Below are positions 18,373 through 25,770 of a stretch of DNA of 64,000 bases, in pieces. Under the pieces are notes generated by a model, which was given only the letters and a program-made list of their open reading frames with translations, was not told the DNA's origin and ran no database searches. This DNA is from Labilithrix sp. (GTDB lineage Bacteria > Myxococcota_A > Polyangia > Polyangiales > Polyangiaceae). Numbering within the stretch: position 1 is the first letter of the stretch; every line of letters starts with the position of its first letter. The DNA lies in NCBI GenBank assembly GCA_019637155.1, contig JAHBWE010000010.1:1-64000 (forward strand), in the 5' to 3' direction. The position numbers and the translations under genes are program-made.

Positions 18373-19604
18373 CAGTTGGCCTCGTTCCCGAGGCAACGCG
18401 CGAGGAGCGTCTCCAGATCCTTGTCGCCGCGACCGGAGAGGCAGAGCACGATCGTGGCGGGGCGCCCGATCCCCTTCGCCACCTCGGACGCGATCTCGCC
18501 GAGCTTCGCGATCGGGTGCGACGTCTCGAGCGCGGGGATGATCCCCTCCGTCCGCGCGACGAGCGACGCGGCGGCGAGGGCCTCCTCGTCCGTCGCCGAG
18601 AGGTAACGCGCGCGCCCCGACGTCTTGAGCCACGAGTGCTCGGGGCCGACGCCGGGGTAGTCGAGGCCCGCGCTGATCGAGTGCGCCTCCTTGATCTGCC
18701 CGCCCTCGTCGCAGAGGACGAAGCTCTTCGAGCCGTGGAGGATGCCGACGCGACCGGCGGTGAGGGTCGCGGCGTGCTTGTCGGTCGCGACGCCGTGCCC
18801 GGCCGCCTCGACGCCGTAGAGCTTCACGCTCGCGGCGGCGAGGAAGCCGCGGAACATGCCGATCGCGTTCGAGCCGCCGCCGACGCACGCGACCGCGGCG
18901 TCCGGCAAGCGCCCGGTCCGCTCCATCAGCTGCGCGCGCGCCTCGGTGCCGATGATCGACTGGAGCTTCGCGACGAGCTCGGGGTACGGGTGCGGGCCCG
19001 CCGCGCTGCCGATGCAGTAGTGCGTCGTCGCGACGTTGGTGACCCAGTCGCGGAGCGCCTCGTTCATCGCGTCCTTGAGCGTCTTCGAGCCTGACTCGAC
19101 CGCGATGACCTTCGCGCCGAGGAGCTTCATCCGGCCGACGTTGGGCGCCTGGCGCTTCACGTCCTCCGCGCCCATGTAGACCTCGCACGGGAGCCCGATC
19201 AGCGCGCACGCCGTCGCCGTCGCGACGCCGTGCTGCCCCGCGCCCGTCTCCGCGATGATGCGCGTCTTGCCCATCTTCGAAGCGAGGAGGACCTGCCCGA
19301 TCGCGTTGTTGATCTTGTGCGCGCCCGTGTGACAGAGGTCCTCGCGCTTGAAGAAGAGGCGGCCGATCGTCTTCTTCGACGGATCGATCTCGCGCGCGAG
19401 GCGATGCGCCTCCGTGAGCGGCGTGGGCCGGCCGACGTAGTTCGTGAGGAGCGCGTTGAGCTCGGTTTTGTAGGCCTCCGACGTCCCGATCCCGGCGATC
19501 GCCTCGGTGAGCTCGTCGAGGGCGGGGATCAGCGTCTCGGAGACGAAGCGTCCGCCGTAGGGCCCGTACCAGCCGGGATTCTGCGGATGATGAGAAGACG
19601 GCAC
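18372..19604 (-). CDS. trpB: Tryptophan synthase beta subunit
   Basis: 410 residues; GTG start chosen because the N-terminus then reads 'GWYGPYGGRFVSETL', the conserved TrpB opening. PLP enzyme that joins indole and serine. The Schiff-base lysine is K97 in 'CHTGAHKINN', the catalytic Glu lies in 'ETGAGQHG', and the phosphate loop is 'CVGGGSNAIG'. Length is standard for TrpB1. Coupled to trpA. The 158-bp spacer upstream to the divergent gene at 19763 must hold the promoter; I see no obvious attenuator or leader peptide. Confidence 0.97.
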   Translation of the reverse strand: MPSSHHPQNPGWYGPYGGRFVSETLIPALDELTEAIAGIGTSEAYKTELNALLTNYVGRPTPLTEAHRLAREIDPSKKTIGRLFFKREDLCHTGAHKINNAIGQVLLASKMGKTRIIAETGAGQHGVATATACALIGLPCEVYMGAEDVKRQAPNVGRMKLLGAKVIAVESGSKTLKDAMNEALRDWVTNVATTHYCIGSAAGPHPYPELVAKLQSIIGTEARAQLMERTGRLPDAAVACVGGGSNAIGMFRGFLAAASVKLYGVEAAGHGVATDKHAATLTAGRVGILHGSKSFVLCDEGGQIKEAHSISAGLDYPGVGPEHSWLKTSGRARYLSATDEEALAAASLVARTEGIIPALETSHPIAKLGEIASEVAKGIGRPATIVLCLSGRGDKDLETLLARCLGNEAN

Positions 19605-19762
19605 GCGACCAACGTATCAGGCCTCTGCGCCGGCGGCTGGGGACACGGCCGCTTCGGGCGGAATACGGCGCCGTCGGTCGAAATGCCTCCGTCACCCGAG
19701 CGTCTCAACGTGGTTTACCGCAATCAACCTACATGCCTCGACCATTAACGTCCGCGCCCACG

Positions 19763-20518
19763 ATGATGAACCCCGAGCTCTGGCGCGTGCAGTTGGGTAC
19801 CGGCGAGGTCCGCATCATGACCCTCGACGAGCTCGATCGAGCCTTCGACGCGGGCTACATCCACGCGCGGACGAACGTCCTCGCTCCGGGCTCGTTCCAC
19901 TGGACGACGCTCGGCGAAGCGGCGGGCCTCGACGAGCCTCAGGTCGAGCAGACGCCGAGCCTCTCGCCGATGGCGATCGCGTCGAGCTCGCCCTCGGCGT
20001 ACTCGTTCCCGCAGATCCCGCAGCAGTCGGGCCTCTCGATGCACTCGTTCGGCGTCGGCGACGACGATCCGGACTTCGCCCCGCGCCGCAAGCGCGGCCT
20101 CGTCTTCGGCTTCTTCGTCGCCGCCGCGGCCGCGGCGTGCACGTTCGCCGTCACCACCGGCAAGCTCGGCGGCGGCATCGCGGCCGAGCACCACGAGGCG
20201 GCGACCGCCGCGCTCGCGCCGGCGGTGGAGCAGACCCTCCCCGCCGCGGCGACGCCCGCGCCGAAGCCGGAGGAGAAGGCCGAGGAGACGAAGGAAGAGG
20301 CGAAGCCCGCGGGCCTCGCCGACGACCTCAAGAAGAAGCTCCTCGACGCGGACAAGGAGCGCGAGGCGAAGCTGAAGGCGAAGGCCGAGAAGGCAGGCAA
20401 GGGCCTGAAGCGCCGCATCCGGAGCCGCGGCAACAGCGGCGAAGGCGCGACCAGCGCGAAGGACGAGAAGCTCGTCCAGGGCGGCGACAAGTTCGACCCG
20501 CTCAACGGCAGCCTCTAA
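19763..20518 (+). CDS. Single-pass membrane protein with N-terminal GYF_2-like domain
   Basis: 251 residues from ATG (MMNPELWRV). I prefer this to the frame start 10 codons upstream. The N-terminal ~55 residues ('WRVQLGTGEVRIMTLDELDRAF', 'ARTNVLAPGSFHWTTL') resemble the small DUF4339/GYF_2-like domain common in myxobacterial signalling proteins. A transmembrane helix follows ('GLVFGFFVAAAAAACTF', ~residues 115-135), then an Ala/Pro/Glu/Lys-rich charged tail with heptad-like 'LLDADKEREAKLKAKAEKA'. Probably inner-membrane with the charged tail outside. Function unknown. Confidence 0.7.
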   Translation: MMNPELWRVQLGTGEVRIMTLDELDRAFDAGYIHARTNVLAPGSFHWTTLGEAAGLDEPQVEQTPSLSPMAIASSSPSAYSFPQIPQQSGLSMHSFGVGDDDPDFAPRRKRGLVFGFFVAAAAAACTFAVTTGKLGGGIAAEHHEAATAALAPAVEQTLPAAATPAPKPEEKAEETKEEAKPAGLADDLKKKLLDADKEREAKLKAKAEKAGKGLKRRIRSRGNSGEGATSAKDEKLVQGGDKFDPLNGSL

Positions 20519-20534
20519 GCGCGGGGCTTTGCCG

Positions 20535-21242
20535 ATGCGTCGCGCGATGTCGACGCTGAGAGCGGTGCGCGAGTCCCTCGTCGAGGCCTCGCGCCGGCAT
20601 AGCCGCGTGGCGCACGAAGTGGAGGACCTCGCGCACGACATCGTCGTGTCTGCGTTGCGACGCGGGACTCCGCTCGACGGCGAGACCTTTCTCTGCAACG
20701 TCCAGAGCGCGGTGCGAAGACACGGTGCCTTCCTCGCCCGCACCGCCGGGCGCCGCCGGGCTCGCGAAATGCGCAGCGCGGACGTCGCGGGCGGCGACGA
20801 CACCGGAGATGACCTCGGAGCTGACGGTGCTCCGCCGTCGACGCTGTCGCCCACGCTGCAGACGACGCTGTTCCTGCTCGTCTTGGGGCTCGAGAAGGCC
20901 GAGCTCCGCGTGGCGCTCGGCGTCACCGATGCGGCGCTGCGGAAGCGGTTTCAGGCCCTGCGGGAGCACAGCCCCGTTGCTCGTCCCGACATTCCGATTC
21001 CGACGAGGACTCCTGCGCTCTCGGAGCTACGCCGCAGTCAGGTCAAGCTGCTTCCTCGGCTCACGGTGGCGCTCGGCGGTCACGCTCGGCGGACCCTCGC
21101 TGCCGGCGATCCCGACGGCCACGGGTTGATTTTCATCGAGGCGCTCACACCGGGCCGTCGCACGGCAACTCCTGGTACGTCCGCTGTGAAAGGAGACCCA
21201 TGCTCAACGCCCAGATCAAGAACCTCGCCATCGTCTTCATAG
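20535..21242 (+). CDS. Sigma-70-like RNA polymerase factor (divergent)
   Basis: 235 residues from ATG 20535; ATG 20547 is an alternative. Residues ~15-75 resemble sigma region 2 ('VEDLAHDIVVSALRRG', 'FLCNVQSAVRRHGAFL'). Residues ~105-145 resemble region 4 ('LSPTLQTTLFLLVLGLEKAELRVALG', 'DAALRKRFQAL'). Key promoter-contacting aromatic residues are poorly kept, so it is a divergent member. The last 43 bases overlap the start of the VOC gene, whose RBS lies inside this coding sequence. The overlapping C-terminal tail is Ser/Arg/Pro-rich and may not be functional. Confidence 0.6.
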   Translation: MRRAMSTLRAVRESLVEASRRHSRVAHEVEDLAHDIVVSALRRGTPLDGETFLCNVQSAVRRHGAFLARTAGRRRAREMRSADVAGGDDTGDDLGADGAPPSTLSPTLQTTLFLLVLGLEKAELRVALGVTDAALRKRFQALREHSPVARPDIPIPTRTPALSELRRSQVKLLPRLTVALGGHARRTLAAGDPDGHGLIFIEALTPGRRTATPGTSAVKGDPCSTPRSRTSPSSS

Positions 21243-21574
21243 TCGGGGACCTCGCCCGCGCTCACCGCTTCTATTCGAAGACCCTCGGGCTCACGTTCGA
21301 GGTCGAAGACTTCGAAAATGGCTACCTCCAGGCTCGTCTTCCGGGCGACGTCGAGTTCGTGTTCTTGCCGGGCGAGGCGTCACGCGGGTCGAGCCCGCAG
21401 GTGGTCTTTGGTCTCGCCAAAGGCGGCATCGACGCGCTCGTCGCCTCGCTCGCCGCCGCGGGCGTCGAGATCGTCACGCCCGTGACCGAAGCTCCGGGCG
21501 GCTGGTCCGCCGAGCTCAAGGATCCCGACGGCCACATGCTCTCGCTGTACCAGGACGGCGCGCTCCCACGCTGA
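21200..21574 (+). CDS. VOC-family (glyoxalase/dioxygenase-like) protein
   Basis: 124 residues from ATG with a good Shine-Dalgarno (AAAGGAG) seven bases upstream, which fixes the start. Vicinal-oxygen-chelate fold: paired beta-alpha-beta-beta-beta modules, 'RAHRFYSKTLGLTFE' and 'LKDPDGHMLSLYQ' being the typical landmarks. The C-terminal glutamate or aspartate metal ligand found in glyoxalase I is not clear, so activity is open. Members serve as dioxygenases, antibiotic-binding proteins or isomerases. It overlaps the sigma-like gene by 43 bp, indicating co-expression. Confidence 0.9.
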   Translation: MLNAQIKNLAIVFIVGDLARAHRFYSKTLGLTFEVEDFENGYLQARLPGDVEFVFLPGEASRGSSPQVVFGLAKGGIDALVASLAAAGVEIVTPVTEAPGGWSAELKDPDGHMLSLYQDGALPR

Positions 21575-21796
21575 GGCAGTCGGCCGGAATCGGGTCCAGG
21601 AAGGGGAGGGAGTGCGGCGAGGCGCGGCGCAGCATCGACGTGCCTGTGCTCAAGCGGTTCACGACGCCCATCCCCACATTTCCCATCGAATACGGCTGCG
21701 TCGCGTGCATGTGGAGTGGACAAGCAGCGGGCGTGCCGGAGGGGTGCGGGTCTTCGCCGCAGGCGCGCGCGGCGGAATTGCTCCAGGGTCGAGGCG

Positions 21797-23224
21797 ATGC
21801 ACGCGGACGCTCGGCTGATCGACACGGACCTCCCTGCTCGGCTCGATCGGTTGCCCTGGAGCCGGTGGCACTGGCGGGTCGTCATCGCGCTCGGGATCAC
21901 GTGGCTCCTCGACGGGCTCGAGGTCACGCTCGTCGGCGCGGTCGGGAGCGTGCTCGGCGAGCCGGACACGCTCCACTTCACCGCCGACGAGATCGGCGTG
22001 ACCGTGAGCGCGTACCTCGTCGGCGCCGTGATCGGCGCGCTGTTCTTCGGGCGGCTGACCGATCGGCTCGGGCGGAAGAAGCTCTTCTTCGTCACGCTCG
22101 CCGTGTACCTGCTCGCGTCGTTCCTGACCGCGTTCGCGAACGGGCTCGCGCTCTTCGTCGTGTTTCGGTTCTTCACCGGGATGGGGATCGGCGGCGAGTA
22201 CTCCGCGATCAACGCCGCGATCGACGAGCTGTTGCCGGCGCGCGTGCGGGGGCGCGCGGACCTCGCGATCAACGGGACCTACTGGCTCGGCGCCGCGCTC
22301 GGGGCGCTCGGGACGCTCGTGCTCCTCGATCCGCAGGTGATCCCGCGCTGGCTCGGGTGGCGCGTCTGCTTCGGGCTCGGCGCGAGCCTCGGGCTCGTCA
22401 TCCTGTTCACGCGGCGGCACCTGCCCGAGAGCCCGCGCTGGCTCATCATGCACGGGCACCTCGACGAGGCGGAGCGCGTCGTCGCCGAGATCGAACAGCA
22501 CGTGCGAGACGAGGGAAAGCCCCTCCCCGTCGGCGACGCGCCGAAGCACGTCGTCGACACGCACGCCGACACGAGCTGGGCGCGCATCTTCCGCGTGCTC
22601 CTCGTCGTGCACCGGCGGCGCTCGATCCTGGGGCTCGTGCTGATGGTCGCGCAGGCCTTCGCCTACAACGGCGTGTTCTTCACGTACCCGCTCGTGCTCT
22701 CGAAGTTCTACGACGTGAAGCCGGACGACATCGGGCTCTTCCTCCTCCCGTTCGCCCTCGGCAACTTCATGGGGCCGCTCATGCTCGGACCGCTCTTCGA
22801 CCGCGTCGGGCGTCGCCCGATGATCGCGCTCACCTACGGGATCACCGGCGTGCTCCTCGCCGTGAGCGGCCTGGCGTTCGCGTGGAACGTCGTCGGCGCC
22901 GTCGGGCTCACCGCGCTGTGGTGCCTCGTGTTCTTCGTCGCCTCCGCGGCCGCGAGCTCGGCCTACCTCACCGTGAGCGAGCTCTTCCCGGTGGAGCTCC
23001 GCGGGATGGCGATCGCGGTGTTCTACTCCGTCGGCACCGGGGCCGGCGGCGTGGCGGCGCCCGCGCTGTTCGGGAGGCTCGTGGGGAGCGGATCGCGCGA
23101 GGGCGTGCTGAACGGGTACCTCTTCGGCGCCGCGCTCATGGTCGGCGCCGCCGTCGTCGCCGCGTTCCTCGCCGTGCCGGCCGAGCGGCGATCGCTCGAG
23201 GAGATCGCGGAGATGGGGCGCTGA
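21797..23224 (+). CDS. MFS transporter, sugar/aromatic-acid porter type
   Basis: 475 residues from ATG (MHADARLI). Twelve predicted transmembrane helices. MFS motif A appears after TM2 ('GRLTDRLGRKKLF') and again in the second half ('GPLFDRVGRRPMI'). 'RFFTGMGIGGEYSAINAAIDELLP' and 'PESPRWLIMHG' are hallmarks of the SP/AAHS-like branch. The substrate cannot be read; organic acids, aromatic acids or sugars are possible. The frame extends 5' of the ATG but without hydrophobic or conserved content. It ends two bases before the convergent SWIM-domain gene. Confidence 0.92.
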   Translation: MHADARLIDTDLPARLDRLPWSRWHWRVVIALGITWLLDGLEVTLVGAVGSVLGEPDTLHFTADEIGVTVSAYLVGAVIGALFFGRLTDRLGRKKLFFVTLAVYLLASFLTAFANGLALFVVFRFFTGMGIGGEYSAINAAIDELLPARVRGRADLAINGTYWLGAALGALGTLVLLDPQVIPRWLGWRVCFGLGASLGLVILFTRRHLPESPRWLIMHGHLDEAERVVAEIEQHVRDEGKPLPVGDAPKHVVDTHADTSWARIFRVLLVVHRRRSILGLVLMVAQAFAYNGVFFTYPLVLSKFYDVKPDDIGLFLLPFALGNFMGPLMLGPLFDRVGRRPMIALTYGITGVLLAVSGLAFAWNVVGAVGLTALWCLVFFVASAAASSAYLTVSELFPVELRGMAIAVFYSVGTGAGGVAAPALFGRLVGSGSREGVLNGYLFGAALMVGAAVVAAFLAVPAERRSLEEIAEMGR

Positions 23225-23226
23225 GC

Positions 23227-23661
23227 TCATCGCGCCTTGCTCCGCTTCTTCTTCGCCGCGGCCTTCTTCTTCGCGGGCCTCGCCGGCGCGGGCTCGTCGC
23301 GCGTGGTGTCGACGCGCGCGGGGCCGCGTTTTTCGCGGAGATCGTCGAGCAGGCCCTGGCGGTCGATCTCGAGGAGCGCGGCCCACGCGTGGCGGCACGG
23401 GTCGGGGGTCATCGACTCCGACGGGCACGTGCACTTGATGAGGAGGCGGCCGCGGTCGACGGTGAGGTCGACCTCCTGCGGGCGCGGGCCGCGCACGCGG
23501 GCGCGGACGTGATCGCGGCTCGTGTCGAGCAGCTCCACGCCGCGCGTGTGGCACTCGAAGCCCTTGAGCATGGCCGGCGGCGCGAACGCGTGGCCGACGC
23601 GGCCGGCGACGGAGACGGCGAGGGGAGAGACGGAGAGCGAGAGGGAAGGTGACGCGTGCAT
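23227..23661 (-). CDS. SWIM zinc-finger protein
   Basis: 144 residues from ATG 23661; ATG 23685 is an alternative. The centre carries a SWIM motif: 'CTCPS' followed twelve residues on by 'CRHAWA' (CxC...CxH), which binds zinc and contacts DNA or protein. The N-terminal part resembles the usual SWIM-flanking strand region ('VRGPRPQEVDLTVDRGRLLIKC'). The C-terminus is a Lys/Ala-rich, nucleic-acid-binding-like tail (AAKKKRSKAR). SWIM proteins are often partners of SNF2 helicases or recombination factors, but none is adjacent. A dispersed palindromic repeat lies upstream. Confidence 0.8.
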   Translation of the reverse strand: MHASPSLSLSVSPLAVSVAGRVGHAFAPPAMLKGFECHTRGVELLDTSRDHVRARVRGPRPQEVDLTVDRGRLLIKCTCPSESMTPDPCRHAWAALLEIDRQGLLDDLREKRGPARVDTTRDEPAPARPAKKKAAAKKKRSKAR

Positions 23662-23732
23662 GCGCGCGCCTGAAGCCAGCGCCATGCCACGAGCGCGCAC
23701 CAACGATCTTCGAGGGTTGGCGCGCGTGACCA

Positions 23733-23770
23733 TATGGCCCGGGCCGGCCGGGGCCAGGCCAGGGGCCAGG
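23733..23770. repeat. Dispersed palindromic repeat, family B copy 1 (inverted)
   Basis: A GGCCC/GGGCC-rich segment which, read on the minus strand, starts CTGGCCCCTGGCCTGGCCC, the same opening as the elements at 32263-32301 and 34254-34291. It lies in the spacer between the divergent SWIM gene and the gene at 23795. Confidence 0.65.
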
Positions 23771-23794
23771 GGAAAGGGCGTTACAATCGCGGGT

Positions 23795-24658
23795 ATGGAC
23801 ATGTATCGCGATCCGCTGGCGGGGCTCCGCAGCCAGATCGCGACGAAGCGCGGGCTCCTCGAGCTCCGCGAGCGCGCGCTGCCGATGCTCCTTCGATCGA
23901 TGTTGCCCGCGGCGCTCGTGAAGGAGCTCTCGGCCAAGGTGCCCGCGGCGGAGGTGGACCCGAGCTCGCTCGAAGGGCTCGCCGGGGTCGAGACCGCGCT
24001 CGACTCGCTGCTCGCCGCGCACGACGAGGCGGCCGCGCTCGCGCCCAAGCTCCGCGAGTGCCCCGACGAGGTGCCGGATCCGCCGCGGCCGGCGACCGCG
24101 CCGCCGTGGGTGATCGAAGAAGAGCCGCAGCTCGATCATCGCGCCGCGCTGACGCGGCGGCTCGCCGAGATCGAGCCGGACGCGTTCATCGTGCGCTGGG
24201 ACGACTGGACGTACCTCTCGCGGTTCCAGCTCGCGGGCGCGCCGCTCGTCGTGCGATCGCGGCACGTCAGCTACCACCGCACCGTCGAGCACGTGCGCGA
24301 CTCCGCGCGGAACTGGGCGCGCACGAGCGTGCCGCGGAGCCTGCCGCCGATCGTGGTGCACGCGGAGGGCGTGCTCCACACGATCGCGCGGAAGCTGCGC
24401 CTCGTGCGCGACGTCGCGACGGGGGACGCGCCGTTCGACCGCGCCTACGTGATGGAGGGACACCCCGGCGCCGTCCTCGCGATCGGGGCCGACGTGCGCG
24501 CGGCGTTCGTCGCGGCGCTGCCGACGCGGCTCCACCTCGTGGTCGATCGCGGCGTCGCGGAGGTCTCGTGGCGATCGTCGTACGAGCCGCGCGCGCTCCT
24601 GCCGGACGAGGTCTTCGCGATCCTCCTCGGCGTTCGCGCCGCGATCGAACGGGCGTAG
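23795..24658 (+). CDS. Protein of unknown function
   Basis: 287 residues from ATG (MDMYRDPL). Cytoplasmic, without signal or membrane segment. The N-terminal ~70 residues are helical and Leu/Glu-rich. The remainder is mixed alpha/beta with 'FDRAYVMEGHPGAVLAIGADVRAAF' and 'LHLVVDRGVAEVSWR', which look like a conserved structured domain I do not recognise. It is divergent from the SWIM gene across a spacer holding a palindromic repeat. Codon pattern matches the neighbours, supporting a real gene. Confidence 0.65.
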   Translation: MDMYRDPLAGLRSQIATKRGLLELRERALPMLLRSMLPAALVKELSAKVPAAEVDPSSLEGLAGVETALDSLLAAHDEAAALAPKLRECPDEVPDPPRPATAPPWVIEEEPQLDHRAALTRRLAEIEPDAFIVRWDDWTYLSRFQLAGAPLVVRSRHVSYHRTVEHVRDSARNWARTSVPRSLPPIVVHAEGVLHTIARKLRLVRDVATGDAPFDRAYVMEGHPGAVLAIGADVRAAFVAALPTRLHLVVDRGVAEVSWRSSYEPRALLPDEVFAILLGVRAAIERA

Positions 24659-24721
24659 GATCGCGACGCTGGCGCCCGACTGGGCGTATCCTTACGCCAT
24701 GATCTCCCGGAGCCAGCCTTG

Positions 24722-25114
24722 GTGAACGTCCTCGTCCCTTGTTCGGCGTGCGCACGCCACGTCCGCGCCGGCGAGCCGGCGTGCCCGTTCTGCGGGGCGG
24801 CGCGGGTCGCGCAGCAGCTCGTCGCGGCGCCGTCGTTGCCGTCCGGGCTCTCCCGCGCCGCGCTCCTGCTCGCCAGCGCGGCCGCGCTCGCGGCGTGCGG
24901 GAAGGAACCGGCGCCGCCGCCGAAGCCCTCGCCCGACAACACCGCGCTCGCTCCGGCCTACGGCGGGCCGCCGGAGGACATCGTCTCGGCCGCCATCTAT
25001 GGCGAGCCGGTGTTGCTCGAGGACGCTGGAGGGCCGCAACCGCAACCGCAACAGGCCGACGCCGGCCTGCGCAACCAGGCGCCCGCGTACGGCGCGCCGC
25101 CGAAGGCCCGTTGA
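24722..25114 (+). CDS. Zinc-ribbon protein with internal hydrophobic/lipobox-like segment
   Basis: 130 residues from GTG. Residues ~7-27 form a compact zinc ribbon (CSAC...CPFC). Residues ~43-62 are hydrophobic and end in 'LAACGKE', which looks like a lipobox but lies about 60 residues in, behind the zinc ribbon. The remainder is Pro/Ala/Gln-rich and disordered. Either the zinc ribbon stays in the cytoplasm with a membrane-spanning segment, or the lipobox is processed from an unusually long precursor. No catalytic domain is visible. Similar ribbon-plus-lipobox proteins seem recurrent in this group of bacteria (memory, not verified). Confidence 0.6.
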   Translation: MNVLVPCSACARHVRAGEPACPFCGAARVAQQLVAAPSLPSGLSRAALLLASAAALAACGKEPAPPPKPSPDNTALAPAYGGPPEDIVSAAIYGEPVLLEDAGGPQPQPQQADAGLRNQAPAYGAPPKAR

Positions 25115-25146
25115 AATAGCCCTCGCGGGTGGGGCGTTCTCCGGGC

Positions 25147-25770
25147 ATGTGGATGGCCTGGGTTCGTGGATCGCTCGCGGCGCTCGTGACGCTCGCGCGC
25201 AGGCGCCCGCGGGGCGCGGTCGCGCTCGCGGCCGACGACGCGGTCCTCGTCGACGACGGCGCCGACGAGGAGACGCGGCGCGCGGTCGTCGCGGCGTGGC
25301 GCGCGTTCGCGAGCGCGCCGGGGCGCGCGGACGAGACGGCGGCGGCGGTGGCGCTCGATCTCTACGAGGCCGTCCTCGCGAAGACGATGCACGCGAAGGT
25401 CGCGCGGCGCGTGATCGATCCGTCGCTCCGCGGTGCGATCGAGGCGGCGGCGAGCGAGGCAGGACGGCGGGCCGCGCACCTCGCGTGCGTGCTCGACCGG
25501 CTCGTCGAGGAGGGCGGCGCGGCGGCGCGGCAGGCGGCGCGGCTCGCGCTTCGCCTCGGCGCTCGGGCGCGCCGCGACCTCCCCGCCGACGCGCTCGAAG
25601 GTGGGTGGGAGCGATGGGGGATCGCCGGGCGTTGCCTCGAGGAAGAGGCGTCGGCGCGCGCGATCGCGGTGGTGGAGCGGCGGGTCGGCTACTCCGACTT
25701 CGGCTTCGGCGCGCCCGGTCCGAGCTTCGCGACGTCGCCCTCGGCGAGCTGGCGGAGGATCTCGTCGTAG
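25147..25770 (+). CDS. Hypothetical protein, convergent overlap
   Basis: 207 residues from ATG (MWMAWVRG). Helical, Ala/Arg-rich, no recognised family. Codon pattern agrees with real genes in the first ~180 codons. The last ~27 codons are antisense to the end of the tripled-domain gene (82-bp overlap), so the natural stop may have been lost or the tail may be non-functional. Nothing indicates export. Existence is moderately supported. Confidence 0.45.
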   Translation: MWMAWVRGSLAALVTLARRRPRGAVALAADDAVLVDDGADEETRRAVVAAWRAFASAPGRADETAAAVALDLYEAVLAKTMHAKVARRVIDPSLRGAIEAAASEAGRRAAHLACVLDRLVEEGGAAARQAARLALRLGARARRDLPADALEGGWERWGIAGRCLEEEASARAIAVVERRVGYSDFGFGAPGPSFATSPSASWRRISS

